Assembly: GCF_031877795.1 (NCBI RefSeq)
Contig: NC_133938.1
Span: forward strand, 13,796,920 to 13,860,919
Direction of reading: 5' to 3'
From: Strix aluco
Lineage: Eukaryota > Chordata > Aves > Strigiformes > Strigidae
DNA length: 64,000 nucleotides
The stretch's first letter is position 1. Each line of letters starts with the position of its first letter. This document shows positions 38,971 to 53,900 of this stretch, piece by piece. A program made the translations under genes and the position numbers. The notes below the pieces were generated by a model. That model was given only the letters and a program-made list of their open reading frames with translations. It was not told the DNA's origin and did no database searches.

Positions 38971-41900
38971 CTGAAAACATTTTTAAAGTTTTAATTACTA
39001 TTTAGAATAATTCTTTCATGATTTCTTTGAAGTCCATAACAAAGACAAAAAGAAAAAAAGAATATAGATTCAAATTTAAAACCCTAAGCTGAATTTGTAC
39101 TTTATCTTGCACCAACTGCCAAACCCAATGACATACTTTGTGTTACTTTTATACTTCTAGATCCTTACAACTACCTGCTTTAAATTATCCAGTAGTTAAC
39201 ATACCTCAAGCATAAAACACATGAAGGTTCTGCGATAAACACCTTATCTGATATTTATGAATCCAGCTGACAACTAGTAGCTTTTGGTACACAGGAAACA
39301 ATGATTCATATTAATATAAGGACATGCAGTCCTGTCAATTACACAGTAAAGTTCAAGGACTCAAGATTCTTGTTTCACCAAAGAAATTAATATCGATTGT
39401 AAAGAATAAGAGCGAGAGAACCACAGTGGAAGTCTCAGAACCCCAGAGAGAAACCACTGTTAGGCCATTAACAGCCCCACTAATGCTCCTTGTATGTAGC
39501 ACTGATGGGTCAGGCTGACTTTTTAGTCCACAGATTACAATCTTTGCTTATGATTCCATTCCTTTGGCTAGAGGTCCTTCTCCTGTCTCAAGTCTGCATC
39601 CAACAATCGTTTCTGATTTTCCGTAACCTTTTATAGTGGCAAAGGGCAAGGGACCATCAACACATCGCCCCTTCAATACAAGGATCCTGTCTGATACAGT
39701 TGAAGTGACTTCTTCACACTAACCTAGGCAGAGAAGACAAATTTCCTACTCTACCAGAATAAACCCCCTCTTCTTTAAGCAACTCATGAAAAATCTGCCC
39801 CACAGCAAGTTTCCAATACCCTTATTAGATACTATTCTTCTCCCACTACTGCCTATACTTTTCTGTCCTCACCACCTGATTCAACAGGCCTACTACTGTA
39901 CTTGATGTATAAAAATTTTCCAAAGAGGAAGGATACAAAGAGCTGCACATTTGTTTACCTACGCTAACTCAATCATGCAAAGCTTCATCTGGAAGTCATG
40001 AAGCACATCCTATGCCAGTACTAATGATATTACGCCTCGGTTTTACTCATTTAGGTTCATGTTCTCAAAATAACATCTCCACCTCTGTAGGCCCAGGAGT
40101 AGATGCTTATCCAGATTCCAGCTCTTCTAACAGTCAGGTTTAACTGAACAGGCACAGTGAACTAAGGCACTGGGATCAGGACACTGGATCACAGAAATAT
40201 GTAATACTCTACACTATTTAGTGGCACTCCCACCTCTTCTCTCATGACTTAAAAGACAAATTTTCCACAGACTATTTGTCTTCATTTTTACCCAAGTTCT
40301 AATTTGAATCAATATAGCTGAAGGTAAGTCAACAAGTGGTTAATTTGCTATCAATTATCGATTGTAAAATGATTTTTTTTTTTTTCTGGCTACATGTCAG
40401 TCAGATGCTTTATACCTTGTATTTAAATTCTACATTAGCACTTAAATCATTAAAAGGTACTGCAAAACTCATGAGTGCAAGAACTCATTCTTTTTAAATA
40501 TACTCTTGACATTTTACAACTGGTGAGGTTTATGCAGGGCCTAGTGGCCTCCAGTGAACTGCCACTGGTAGGTCCACTGTATGCTGAGACATTAAGTTAA
40601 ATTGGGAAAAAACCCAGTTAAATAAATGTTAATCTTAATGCTGCATTTTTTTTAAGCTGAGCTACAATTAATTTATATATTCATAGGAATTATAAAGTCT
40701 TCATAAAGCAGGCCATATTAAATTTTTTTTATCCGTACTTACGAATTTCAAATAAATGGTATTACGCATCTGACTGAAAAATAACAAAGAAATATTTATC
40801 TTTGTGTGCTCCAGAAGTTTTTGCAATGTACAGTGGCAAGTAACTTGCAGAAAAATCATAGAATCATAGAATGGTTTGGGTTGGACGGGACCTTAAAGAT
40901 CACCTAGTCCCAGCCCCCCTGCCATGGACAGGGACACCTTCCGCTAGACCAGGTTGCTCAAAGCCCCGTCCAACCTGGCCTTGAACACTTCCAGGGAGGG
41001 GGCAGCCACAACTTCTCGGGGCCATTTCATCCAGTGTCTCACCACCTTCACAGTAGAGAATTTCTTTCTTATTATCTAATCTAAATCTGCCTTCTTTCAG
41101 TTTAAAACTGTACCCCTCATCCTATCACTACACTCCCCGATAAAGTGTCCCTCCTCATCTTTCCTGTAGGCCCCCCTTAGGACTAGAAGGCCACTAGAAG
41201 GTCTGCCCAGAGCCTTCTCTTCTCCAGGCTGAACATCCCCAACTCTCTCAGCCTGTCCTCACAGGGGAGGTGCTCCAGCCCCCTGATCATCTTCGTGGCC
41301 TCCTCCGGAGCCGCTGGAGCAGGTCCATGTCCTTCTTATGTTGGGGGCCCCAGAGCCGGACACAGCACTGCAGGTGGGGTCTCATGAGAGCAGAGGGGGA
41401 GAGCCACGTCCCTCAACCTGTTGGTCATGCTTCTCTTGATGCAGCCCAGGACACGGTTGGCTTTCTGAGCTCTGAGCACACATTGCTGGCTCACAGTCAG
41501 TTTTCCCTCCACTAATATCCCCAAGTCCTTGTCCTCAGGGTTGCTCTCAATCCCCTCATCACCCAGCCTGTATTTGTGCATGGGATTGCCTCGGCCCATG
41601 TTCAGGACCTTGCACTTGGCCTTCTTGAACTTCATGAGGTTTGCACAGGCTCACCTCTCAAGCCTGTCAAGGTCCCTTTGGATGGCATCCCTGCTCTCCA
41701 GCGTGTCGACCGCACCACACAGCTTGGTGTTGTCAACAAACTCGCTGAGGGTGCACTCAATCCCACTGTCCACGTCGCCAACGAAGACGTTAAACAGCGC
41801 CAGTCCCAATACCAACCCTGAGGAATGCCACTGAGCAATAGCATTTACTTACTGTGGTTTGTTTCCCTCTGAGAAGTAGCTCTCAATTCAAATTAGGTTT

Positions 41901-44900
41901 CAAGATTCAAATAACTGCATACAGATATATGGCAGTCTAAAAGCCAAGCATCTCCCAATTCACATTAAGAAACCCCAAATCAAACCAAGTGATTCAAAGG
42001 AAAAGCATACTTTCACCATTTTAAAGTTACTCTGCGCCTCATTCTACACTCTCATCTGCACTTGGATTAGTCTATTACAGATAGTAATTCTTTATTTTAA
42101 GAATAAGCTGGTCCCCCCACAATGGGCACAACACAGATTCACTAGGAATTGCCACTTTACAGTAGCAGTTAAAAAAAAATTCATAATAATTTTTTGAAAC
42201 TTCAACAAATAGATCATAAGGAGCCCAAAGCTGCAGCAATATTGGACACCTACCTTGTCTTAGCACAGCATTTCCACATTTTGTTACTGCAATCTTAGCG
42301 TTATCAATAGGACCAGGAGGATCTAGTGTGACAGAGAGATGATTAAAATCAGGAGAGCTGAAAACAAACAGCAGGTTGGAAGTTCTATTTTCAAATGGAA
42401 GGAGAAATAGCTCGTTTGTTTACTGCTTGTTCTTGTACTGCTTAACAGTATGTTCTAAGTTGTTAAAAGCTAATCAGAATTTCAATTAAGAGCAAGTTTT
42501 TCAAAGCATTCATGATTACAGTAAGTCTTCAAGCAATGTAAAACACAAATTAATCCTAATTCTTACCACTAGCAAAGTTGTCCTGGAGCAGACTCAGACA
42601 AGACTGTAGAACATTTTATGAGTGTTTTCCTTTCAAAACTTTAGAGGCACATAAAGGAGGCTAAAATGATATTATTATAGTTGTTACTCAGTTCTCTATG
42701 AGTTTAGGCTCTGACAGTGAGGTCACCTTTCCTCCAGAAGCTGTAGCATTATCGATCAGTTTGCACAGCAAAATCCATGGCCCTCTTGTACTCAGATCCA
42801 ATTTTCCTGCTGCTGCTAACAGCAGACCCCCTGCAAACAAGCAACATTCTTTCCACAACTATCCCATTATCCATTCTTGTGAATTATTTGACTGTTCTGT
42901 AATTTGGTTTCTGGATAAATTTGTAACCTATAAAACCTGTCTTAGATGTTTGTTTTAAGAGCTTTTGCCACCTTCTCTATCTGTTCTTCCTACAGTCTTC
43001 TACCAAAGCAGAAACAATCTACTTAAAACAAAACAGTACCACTACATGAGGAGAAAAAGGAAAAAATTGCCCATATTTTAAAATGGGAGCGCAACTTACC
43101 ACTGTCTTTACCCTTTACAAATCCTTCCCATTCTCTGAACCATTGCATACTGATGCAGTAAAACGTCGATGGAGATCCTTTTTCTCGGAATGCTCTATTA
43201 AGCTGAAAGGAAAAAGAATCCATGTTTTTCTGAGTTTTTTTACTTTAAACTACTGAATTCTTTTAGGTACTGTATAATATTACAGCATAATATTACACTG
43301 CTACAGAACACTGTAAAGAACTACTTGACATCAGAACAGTAAACACCTGGTGAATTCTCATGGTGAGATTCTGATGTAGTTGTAGCCTTCATATTAAAAG
43401 ATGATTTATTCTTTACTTGAGAATTTATTTATTTTTTCCTGAAAACAGCAACAAGTTCTTCTTAAGTACAAGTGCTTACCTACCAAACACTACTGGATAA
43501 TTACTGTGAAGGCTGAACTTTCAAGTAGCAAAAGAAAGCAGAAAACTTATTTTTGTAAAATAAAATAAAACAGTGTTTTGAAATATTTGCTCCATAATTT
43601 TATGGAATGTTCTTTGTGTGATGAACTGTCTGTGTTTGTTTTCCCCATAATATTTTGAACACATGCCAGTATGATCCCAAGCAAGGCATGGTGAACAAAT
43701 GCAATGGGACTTCTCATGACTTTTCTTTGCTTCAGTTTAAAAAACATGAAATATTTTTTGTTTCTACTATTTTAGAATTTAAAAAAAAAAAAAAATCCAC
43801 ATCCTGGTCTTCTGAGTTTCTGTTGCAAGACAATGTGAATGACTGTATAAATTACAAAAACCAACTAAGTAAAGAGTTTCAGTTGCATTTAACTAAATTT
43901 GTTTCTATCAAAAAAAATGTATTTTTTTTTCTAATTAAGATTTTAGGAAGTTTAACATTTTATTCTTTTTCAGAGGCTACAGATGTTTTCATGTTATTAA
44001 GAAATATGCAAAAAGTCACTTAAACCTTTAAAACCATTATATCTCTTAGCTCTGTAATAATATAGCTATATTTCCCCCTTGAAGCCATGAACCTAAAGCA
44101 TCAACACAACTTCTTAAAAGTTTCAGATAGAATAAGTTTTGCAATCATTCCCTAAAGCAATCTTTACAGAGGATAACATAATTTTCTGTCTGCTAACCAG
44201 TAACAATACTTGCACAACAGTGCACATATAATCATTGTTTATACTGGAAAGATGCTGATAGCTAAAGCAACTGAAGTTGACTCAATGTTGTTAATAATAA
44301 TTACTATTCAGTGGTAAACCAGACTAAAGAAAAAAATAATTACTGAAAAGTTCAAACGCAGTTAAAACATGGAAAAGCTGACACAACCTCTGAAGTGTGA
44401 TTAAAGCACAGACAGAACTGAAAGAACAGCTGCAATTCTGTTGTACTCCTGCTCATGAATTAAGATTGCAGAAACGGGACTCCAATAGTTCTGCATTTAT
44501 TTTCACTGAAAACTTCAAAACATATTTTTGGTTTAAGAACTACAAAGTCATTACTACTAGTTATTTCACCACTGATGCACATAGTCTCTAACTCATGGCA
44601 AATACTGTAGCTGCTTGGTATTAGTATTACAGAACTATTACAATACTAAGGTATTTACTTCACATGGAATTATTTGTTTATTTATGTCTCTAATGTTATT
44701 TTTAAAATAAGAACTAGAGATAAAGATTACGATTAACTTTTTGCTGGCATAGTATTACTGCACAGATCAGATCACTGGCAGTATAAAGAACAACTGCCCA
44801 TGTGACTGCACTCTTTTATAGTATGGAAACTGTAAAAGTTTCCATACTATAAAAAAGCAATTTAAGAAACACATTACATATTTTCTCTAAGTAGATTTCC

Positions 44901-47900
44901 ATATAAAGAGTTACCTGGGATATCACAAGACCATTACTGTTGCCTACAGGAAAGAAGGGATTCTATATAGGTATACAGATATTTAATAAAGTCCGTTTGT
45001 TACAGGAATCACCTATGCACTTCTGGTAATCCCTTGGGTCAACTCATGAATATCAGGTGATGTCAAAAAGTAGAATGAATAAGTGTTTACTTTTTTACCC
45101 GAATAAACATTTCCAATTCATTTTTCCTTCTTTTTTCAATTCTTTCAGACTCTATTTGGCAGGTGTGACAAACATACAAATGGTTAACAGCTGGTCCTCC
45201 TCCATACCTGCAGTAAAAGTAAAAAAAACATTAACCTTGTGGAAAATACCATGTAAAAAGATCATGCACCTGTAGGCATCACAACTGTCACCTTCTTATA
45301 ATATGTAACAGAAGTCGGATATATGCCAGTCATACAGATCCACAAACGTCATCATTTATTTTCCTAGTAATATTTTGTACTCTATCCTAAGACATAATCA
45401 TCTTCCAAGTTCTGACTGCCTACAGCCAGTGTAAACGATCTCAAACTCTGCTGTATCACATCCTTCAAAAGGTGTTACTATGGGAAGAACATGTCAGTGA
45501 GCAAATATTCTGAAATTAAAGGCCTCTAAGAAACAGCTTATTGGAAATGTTGCAGCCATTTCTATCTTAAACAGGTTCCTCCATTCCACTGCAGACTCAT
45601 CAGTTTGCTACTTCCCTGACATCAGCCTCTAAACTTGTTTATTGTTTTGTTCTTAAAAAGTTGTTCTCCATGACCCTCCTCTCCATATGTTCCTTGTGTG
45701 AAACTACATAGATGAAGTTCTCAGGGGCACTGTTACTGAGAAGCACAGAAGATACCCCCCCCTCTCTCTGTGTATATATATGTATCATTATGAACATGGG
45801 CAGCATTTGCTAGCCTGGAAGCTGCAAGCCTGATAAAATATTCTTGAATAACTAGCAGCCTTAAGAGATGCATTTACTACAACAGAAAGGTTAAAATTAA
45901 AATATGCACTGACATAAGAATATTCCAGGTTCTACTTTATAGCTGAATAATTATTTTTGTCAGAGCTGTGTTCTCGTCCAATTTTCTCTTCTAAAACTTC
46001 AGATTTATTCCAAGAATCTTACATTAAGTGACATAAAAGAGCGCTCTTAAGTATAGCAACATGAATTACAAGTTCAAAATATGTACTCTTAAGCAAGAGT
46101 GAAAAATAACTTTGTTTACTTAGTGAATAAAATTTTAAAATCTGCCATGGAAGGCATTGCTTCTTTTTCCCCTTTTAGACTGGTATGGTTGTCAGTCCAT
46201 AAAAATAATTTGGGGTACAATTTTTCTTCCCCCAATACAGAAGTGTTGTATTTTAACTGAAAATTAAAGCATTACTTCAGTGCAACAGCACTTGTCCATA
46301 AAAGTTTTTCTGTATATACTCAATCATCCCAACATAACATGTGTTTAATAAAATGGTCACCCACCACTTAAATTGCACCTCTGAAGATGACACTTCATCT
46401 TCAGACTGCATTGATCAGTTCACAAGTTTTTAACTGAAATGAGTCAAGTATGGATTATACTATGTTTTCTTGAAGCAAGTCTGACCCCAAAGTATTTGCA
46501 ATTGAATAGGAGTAGTGCCACATGAGCAGCAAAGTAAGTATGTCTGGGGCATGGATTGTCAATTGGCATCCTAGATGAATATCTCCTTTTCCTTAATACT
46601 ATTCTCAGTAAAAGTCAGCTTCCACCATAATTAGCTTCCTCACCCTAAATTGTCACCCACTGCCGCCACTGTACTCTCACATAATTCTGAGATAACAGCA
46701 AGACAAAAAGCAAAACATGGTTGCTTCAGAGCTACTCTGTGTTGAAGGGTGCATGCACCAGTCAGGAAGCCAGACAGAACACACAAATATTTAGCAATAA
46801 CAATTTATGCCTCCTTTCTACCTAGCAGATTACTCTCGAAATCTGGAGGACCGTATCATCTCTGGCCCTCTATCTTTCTATTAAATGATTGAAGTTTAAC
46901 ATCTTGTTAAAAAAGTTTACAGAGAAAGGAAATTAATGAGAAGCTTAAAAACATCTTCCTTCAGAGTTAACAAATATTTCTGCATACAGAAAATGGATAA
47001 TGCCTTTGCTGGTTGGAAGAAAAATTCAATACATCTAGGAAAGTGGAAATAGGCTGGAAACAGTATTGTTCCTATTTTTCCCTTGTGTCCACTGAAACTT
47101 TAAAACATAGCTATAGTGCTTAGATGGCAGGAAATTAACAGCTAAAAATACTTAATGCAAGTGCAATACAGTGTTCTTAAGGTGATCAGCAAAGCTCTTC
47201 TGCAGCTTTTTGTTACTTTAAAAGGAGACACATCTTGTAAGAATCCCTCCTTTATAAGCAAGCACTTAAAGCTGACCTACGTTAAGAAGTGTGGAGTAGT
47301 TATACTGAAAGCTTATATGTAAGTTATTTTGAAGCAGTACTGGCAACTGAGGCTATGGATTCAATGCCAACATAAAACAAAAGCTGTCTCCAGCCAACAA
47401 GAGAACAGGAAGCCGATACAGAGAGCTCTTTCAAAATACCTCTTGCAAAGCATAGTTTTGCAGACCTACTTTGTGTCATTTTGTACATACCATACATGTT
47501 TATTGGTTTAATAGTATTATCCCACTAACACACTACTTTATGTAGTCTTTTAGCATTACTTTGCACAACTAAACTATATAAATTGGCCATTTGCAATTTT
47601 CTCACTTTGCTTTGTGCCTAGAGTATATATAATTTTTTCTGAGCCACTAATTCTGAAGTCTGGTGTTGCTGCTTGGCACGTATTTGCTCTCAAACCGTAT
47701 CACTGGATTTTTTCCAGTTACAGTACAAAACTTACCTGCTATACAGATTATCCCATATATTTTGAGGTAGCATTACAACTAGGTCCTCTATGAAGTTAGC
47801 TTTGTGTGGAGGAACACCTGCAGAAGGAACAAAAGCAAACAAACAAAACCAACAAAAAAGAGACTTGCAGGTTTCTGGGGGGGAGACTATGTTAGTGGTC

Positions 47901-50900
47901 TCTAAATAAAAAAAAAACAAAACAAACAACCTTTCAATGAATTCAGAGAAACCATGTGAAACAAGTCTGACCATAGTATAATCTATTACTGTATTTAAAG
48001 AGACCACTCTAATTTTAGTCTTCTATGAGGCTGAACAGTTTATAAATAACAGAAGCAAACATGAAAGATGAAAATCAAAGGGCTAGAATCCTTTCTGGAT
48101 ACTGATCGTGAAATGCTTCTTAAGGTATACAATTAAAATATTTAACATTTTGTTTATGCATGTAAACACATTAACAGTCTATTCAAAATCCACTTATTTG
48201 CTGTAGACCTTTTTGAATTACTTCAAACAACATGAATGCTTGAAAGTAGTGAAATTTTGAGGGAGCCAGAGATAGAGGGGCTTGCACAATAAGAAGCATT
48301 GAGTTGAAGCACATAGTGAGCAGTAACGTGTTATGCAGGAATTCTTCTGAATAGGGAAAATCTAGTAGTTTGGGCACTCGTACAGGAGTCATTTCTGTAG
48401 CCCTACAAAAGGAAAGCCACAGCCACAAGGGCTCACATGTACACCTGCAAAGCACTACAGGGGCACAATATTCCTACATTAAAAGTTTAGTTCAGCAGCA
48501 GGGGCAGCACCTCTAACTGCTAATCTAATATAGATGTATTTTTTACTAGAAAGTAGGTATAACACCACCACACAGTAATGATTTCTTGGAATGTTAGCAC
48601 TCAAATATGGGTATTTCCCCAAATATGTTTTGCTTAATGTAATTCTCTCATTATTATTAACATTTATCACAAAGTAAAATTTTTACACTCCTATACAAAA
48701 TATACAGAATAACTACTCTATTTTCACACTGCTATGCACTAGATACTCTGCATCAGACCAATTTCTTGTTCTGCAGCTTTCAAACCTTCTTGTTGCTTAC
48801 AGCACATAGCTGAGAAAAATATTTAGATTGACAGACCAAAGTATTAAGGATGATGATAAAGTGACAGGATTTTTCAAAATGGGAATATACATGTTTAGGA
48901 AGCAATCAGGTAAGCCAAACTGTTTCTCTTCAAGAATCAAAAAAGCTTATAAACAAATTTAAATGTTCAGAGATAAGAAAAAAAATATTGGAACTTCACA
49001 CAGTATCATTTCCAACTAGTCAGCTCCTAAAATGAGAGAAATAATTTCCTTAAAAGTTATAGTTCTAATTTACCTAAGAAGTTATAGAAGTTGCAATATG
49101 AAATTACTATATTCAGATTCCTTTAATTAAAACAAGCATACATCCCTGTATAGCTACAAGTTGACAGACAAATTCTTTTTAAATGATACTCAGTTACAGT
49201 CTCACCTCCATGCACACAGAGAAAGTCATTATTTGAAATTGGTCCTGGCTCTGCAAAAGTCTTGAATTTATTTAACCACTGTCTGGAAACATAGAACTGC
49301 AGAAGACTTGGTTCCATCATATTCAGTAGACCTGATATCCTCCGCCTCTCTCTCTGTGCTTCTTCACTGCTCTTTCTATTACACAAATAGAAATAGTTAA
49401 ATAAATATACATCTTTGTGTACAGCGCAGATAAATTTACTTTGTGAAAAGAAAACTGTACTTTCAAGTAAATTACCTGGGCCATGTCTATGGCATGAAGT
49501 AGTTGACTTAGCATATAAAAAAAATTTGTACCTTTTATGCACAGCCAGAGCCACCATCTAAATGTGTGGCAGGATCCTAGACTGTCACGTTACAGAACCA
49601 TGTGTTACAAGAGTCAGGAAAGAGTGGGAAGGGCGGCGAAGAATCCTTGCTCTGTTAAACCTATCCTTGTCCTTAGTTGTGACAAGCCATGGCACAGGTG
49701 GTATCATGCTGACAAGAAAACTTTTGCCTGCTTAGTTCAACAACTCAGAGACTCCTGAGAGTTCCCATTCAACCTACCAGCCTGAGAAAGCAAACAGCTG
49801 ACTGTAACAGAGACAGCGGACTATACTGCAGAGGTGATTACTACCACAGGAGAAAGAGATAAGGCTCTGCTCATCTGCCCATTTCCTCTAAGCATCTTTT
49901 GAGCTTTGCAAGTTGTACTCCTGGGGCAGATGCTCCTTACGTACCTTCAGTAGTAAGGTTGAACAGTAAGCAGATGGGGTATTCCCCTATTTTTCCTGTA
50001 TCTCCCTAACTTTTCTCACTGAGGCTGCTGCTGCTGTCCAACTGGAAGTATCTCTGCTCTCCTGTTTTTAGCTTGAATAGAATGTCTCTTCTCCAAAAGC
50101 AGGTTTGAACCATTCATTCCGTTCTCCAGAACTCTGACCTGAAACTTGACTCAGCATCACACAAAAGCTGGGCCACCTCAGTTCATTTACAGAGTGGAAG
50201 TTGACTCAAATAGCTGACAGAAAAGCTGCAGGTAGACCTAACAACTATAGCAACAAGGTTATTTATAGCATAGCAAAACAAGACTAAAAGAATAGGAAAA
50301 AAATCAAACGCTATGAACCCAATTAAAATACATTACTTGTTTAAATTCAGATCAAAATTATTTAACAAAAACCTTTAAAGTCTGCAAATGAAATTCAAGT
50401 AGGTAAAAGTTCACTTTCCAGCCGTAATTTAAAAATGCATACATATCTCCACTAAGCTTTCTAAACTGTGCTCAAATAATATCTATTTTGTGTGTGTGGT
50501 AGTGTTTTGTGGGTATATTCTTTTTTTAAAACCAAATTTTATTAATATTATTCTTTTATTATTTAAACATGTTTACCCACAATTAGGTACAGTGTTCATT
50601 CTTGGCAATACAGCATGACTTCTACATTTTTAAAAGATGTCCTGAGTCAGACTCAGAGGCTTAGCTCAGACAGTGGCAGCTACAAGTGCTCCTAATGAAA
50701 GTTAAAACGTTCTCAGAATACATCTCATTCCCTATGCAACTCTGAGACAATCTATTTTGCAGTCAAATTTTAGTGGAAATCTGATCTTAGTACCAGAAAT
50801 TTACGATTTGAAAATTGAGTTAAATTGTTTTTATTATTTCAAGTACAAAGAATCCTTAGACTGAAGATGATAACAACATGACTTCTTGCCTTTCATTTGA

Positions 50901-53900
50901 ACTTTCAGGAAAAGACCAGCCTATAAATTCCCTGAAATTAAATTACAACACAGTAAAAGCTCTGTTGTTCCACATCCCATCTCCCAAAGACTTTCCACAA
51001 TTCCCTTTAGAGCTCTACAGTTAAGACTCTGTGTGCAAAACCCACCTTGTGCAGAATTCCTTTCCTCTAATTGAAAATGAGGTAATTGGTGACTAGTTCT
51101 AACAGTTGCTTAAAGCTATCTTTCTAGTCATCTTACTATGCTTTATTTATGCTTTACTTAATTTACATTTTAAAGTTCCACACATGTTTTAGCAGTGACA
51201 GAGCAAGTGTTAAGGACAAAACTGAAGAATTAAGTCTCTCTCCAGAACAGGTTTTCTTCCATTATAATTCTGTGGGGCAGCTGATTTCTAAAAGCTGCCC
51301 AACTGCTTAGAAAGTTATTTACATACCTGACTTGTATGAGTATGATTGTACTTTTAATTTCTTACCTGTAGAAGAGAACATACGCTTCTGCATTTTGCAC
51401 TGTGGATTCTGATACTTCTGTGACACTTTGGTCATCAAATTCATACCACAAATTATTTAAGTTGTTGCGACAATAAGCTATATAATGTCCACCTAGAGTG
51501 TTAGAAGCAAGAGTTATTAAAAAGTGTCCAGAGCTGCCCATTTCACTCTGCAATACATGAAAGGGAAGTTAGCAGACACAACCTGGATACTAACTTCTCT
51601 CAAACTCAGAATCAGCTTTTTTAAAAAAATTTCTACCAGCTAGTGGAAAGTTGGACACTGCTTTCAGCCTGTTCTTGAACTCTTCAAGCAGCTTGTTGTC
51701 TAAGACACTTTTGAACCATAATATTCAAATCAGAGTAAGACTGTCTGAACAATTTATCCTTATTAGCTTCCACAATGAACTCTTCTCAAACCTTTGTAGC
51801 CTTTATAATAGAAATCAGCATAGATATGTAATGGCTACATGATATCAAGACCATACTTAACTGTGTTTTGAAGACTATTCATAATATATTTTAAATTATT
51901 ACTATTTTTAAACACGTATTCAACTGCCAGTCTTTAAATAATCAAATATCTATAAAATTGATTATGAGAAGCATCATTCAGCAAGCACTAAGGGGAAGAT
52001 GAAAAAGCATCCAGAAAAAATGGAAACAACTTAATCTAAACAAATGGAGAGTATGAAGGGGTGAGTAACTTCTATAAAAATCTATGAATTTTCTGGCTTC
52101 AAACTTTACTTTCCCCTATTTTCCAAATCTTATAAATACTGAAAGCACCTATGCAGAAACAAGCTTAACACACAGCAGTAAGATGTTTATTCAGCTACTC
52201 ATCACTACCTATAAATAGCAGTTACGGCCTGTTTTGTTGTTAATTGCCAGCAATCATCCAAGAGAACATATTTTTTAAAAAATACTGGCATTGTTGTGGT
52301 GCTTTGTGAACTCTGTCCAAAAAAGTAAGGCATGCAATGCATCAAAACTGTAGACAAACAGCAGCTGTGCAGAAGAGTCAATCAATGGGTCATCGGCTGG
52401 CATGTAACTTTATTTGTACATTTATACTGTTCACTTTCAATAGTGCATATGGTTTTTTTACTTAGTATTCCAGGATCTGTTAATTTTTTTCCACCTACGG
52501 TTTTATTTAGGTGTGCCATACAATTTTAAAGATGTGTCACCTCTTTAACAGCAAGCCATCTTACGGTTCAAGGTAAAAATCACAACATTTATCTTTCACA
52601 TTATAATTACCAATGCTCATCTATTTACCCTTCAGTGTATGGATGTCATCCTTAAACAGAAGTGCTGATGTGAGTATCAACTGCAAAGACAAAACAATCT
52701 TATACTTACTGCTGGCAGTTCCATGATGGCAGATGACAGACAGAAGATCGTAAGTCACTATTTGAGCTGGACTGTCCTTTGCCAGGAAAGGCTGAAGATC
52801 AAGGCCTTCCAAGGGAAAGGACACATGGGTCCCAATTTTTGTGGAAAACATAAGTTCATGTCTAAATCTTTTGAGATGTATGCACAGTATCTGTAAGAAG
52901 GATCAACAGATTCACTCAAGAACCATACATGCTACTATTTGATATTTAATAACTACACTGGGCATGTCATCTTTTCCTTTTTTCATCCCAAAAGGATCAC
53001 TTTTCTCTGTGGCCTGAGGCAACTATCACAACCTCTGTGTTCCACAGATTTATTTATTTTTAAATCAACTGCAGCTCAAGGAGTTAGAAATGAACTTATT
53101 TTACTGACAGTATAAAAAAAACCAGTCCTGAACAGTTACTGACACTGATGCAGCAATGAACAACATACCTTTACTCTTCCACAATGCATCTATTGCACAA
53201 TCTTGTCACGAGGGACATTAATTCCTCCTGATTATTGCAGCCATCAACTCATATTTTGAAGCGTAAGACTGGATTACTTTTAAAATGTAAAGTTACAAGC
53301 ATGACTTACAGAAAAGATTTCCAGTCTGGCTACGGTATTTAATTCTATGATATACAGTATAAGTAAGTTCTGCAGGCTGACAACAATATAGAAAAACTCC
53401 ATTCTTGCAACTTTACTTTTCATGTACAAGGTTCACTTTCTTACAGGGTGAATAATCAAATGTTGCTGACATTATTAAAACAAATGCCAATATGAAGATA
53501 CTCTTTCATCATATAACATAAACACAATTTACTCCATGCAACTCATTAGTCTTACCACATTCCTAATCATGCAGAAAAAGTGCTTTAAAGTGCATGTAGT
53601 AACAGTACCTCAGGAAATTTTTGCACTTTGCAGAATTTCACTCCATTTCTTAACCTAAGGAAAGAAGAAAAACAAACCAAAACATAACAACCAATACTTA
53701 GATCTGAAAAAGTTTTATTTTCTTGTGCTACATCAGCAAAAGTCTAAGCTGAACGTTACATTAGTAAACCCCAAATATTTCTGGAATGTAGGCTAGACAG
53801 AGTAGCCAAAATGATACAAACAATGACACTTTAGAAGAAAAAACAATGTGTACTGGTGAAAAATTCAGAGCAGCAAGTGAATATAATCAAGATCCATCTA

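Noticed and set aside
41270..41844. Plus-strand ORFs of 81-101 codons
   Set aside because: Antisense or off-frame readings of the CR1 element at 40855-41838.
44814..44854. miRNA gene call for the perfect hairpin
   Set aside because: The stem is only 18 bp with a 5-nt loop, no longer flanking pairing was seen, and the arms are fully complementary, unlike normal miRNA precursors. Kept as a repeat and a finding only.
49123..49557. 144-codon minus-strand ORF taken as one protein
   Set aside because: Only 49206-49375 is exon; the rest is intron read through on both sides, shown by the acceptor at 49377/49376 and the donor at 49205/49204.
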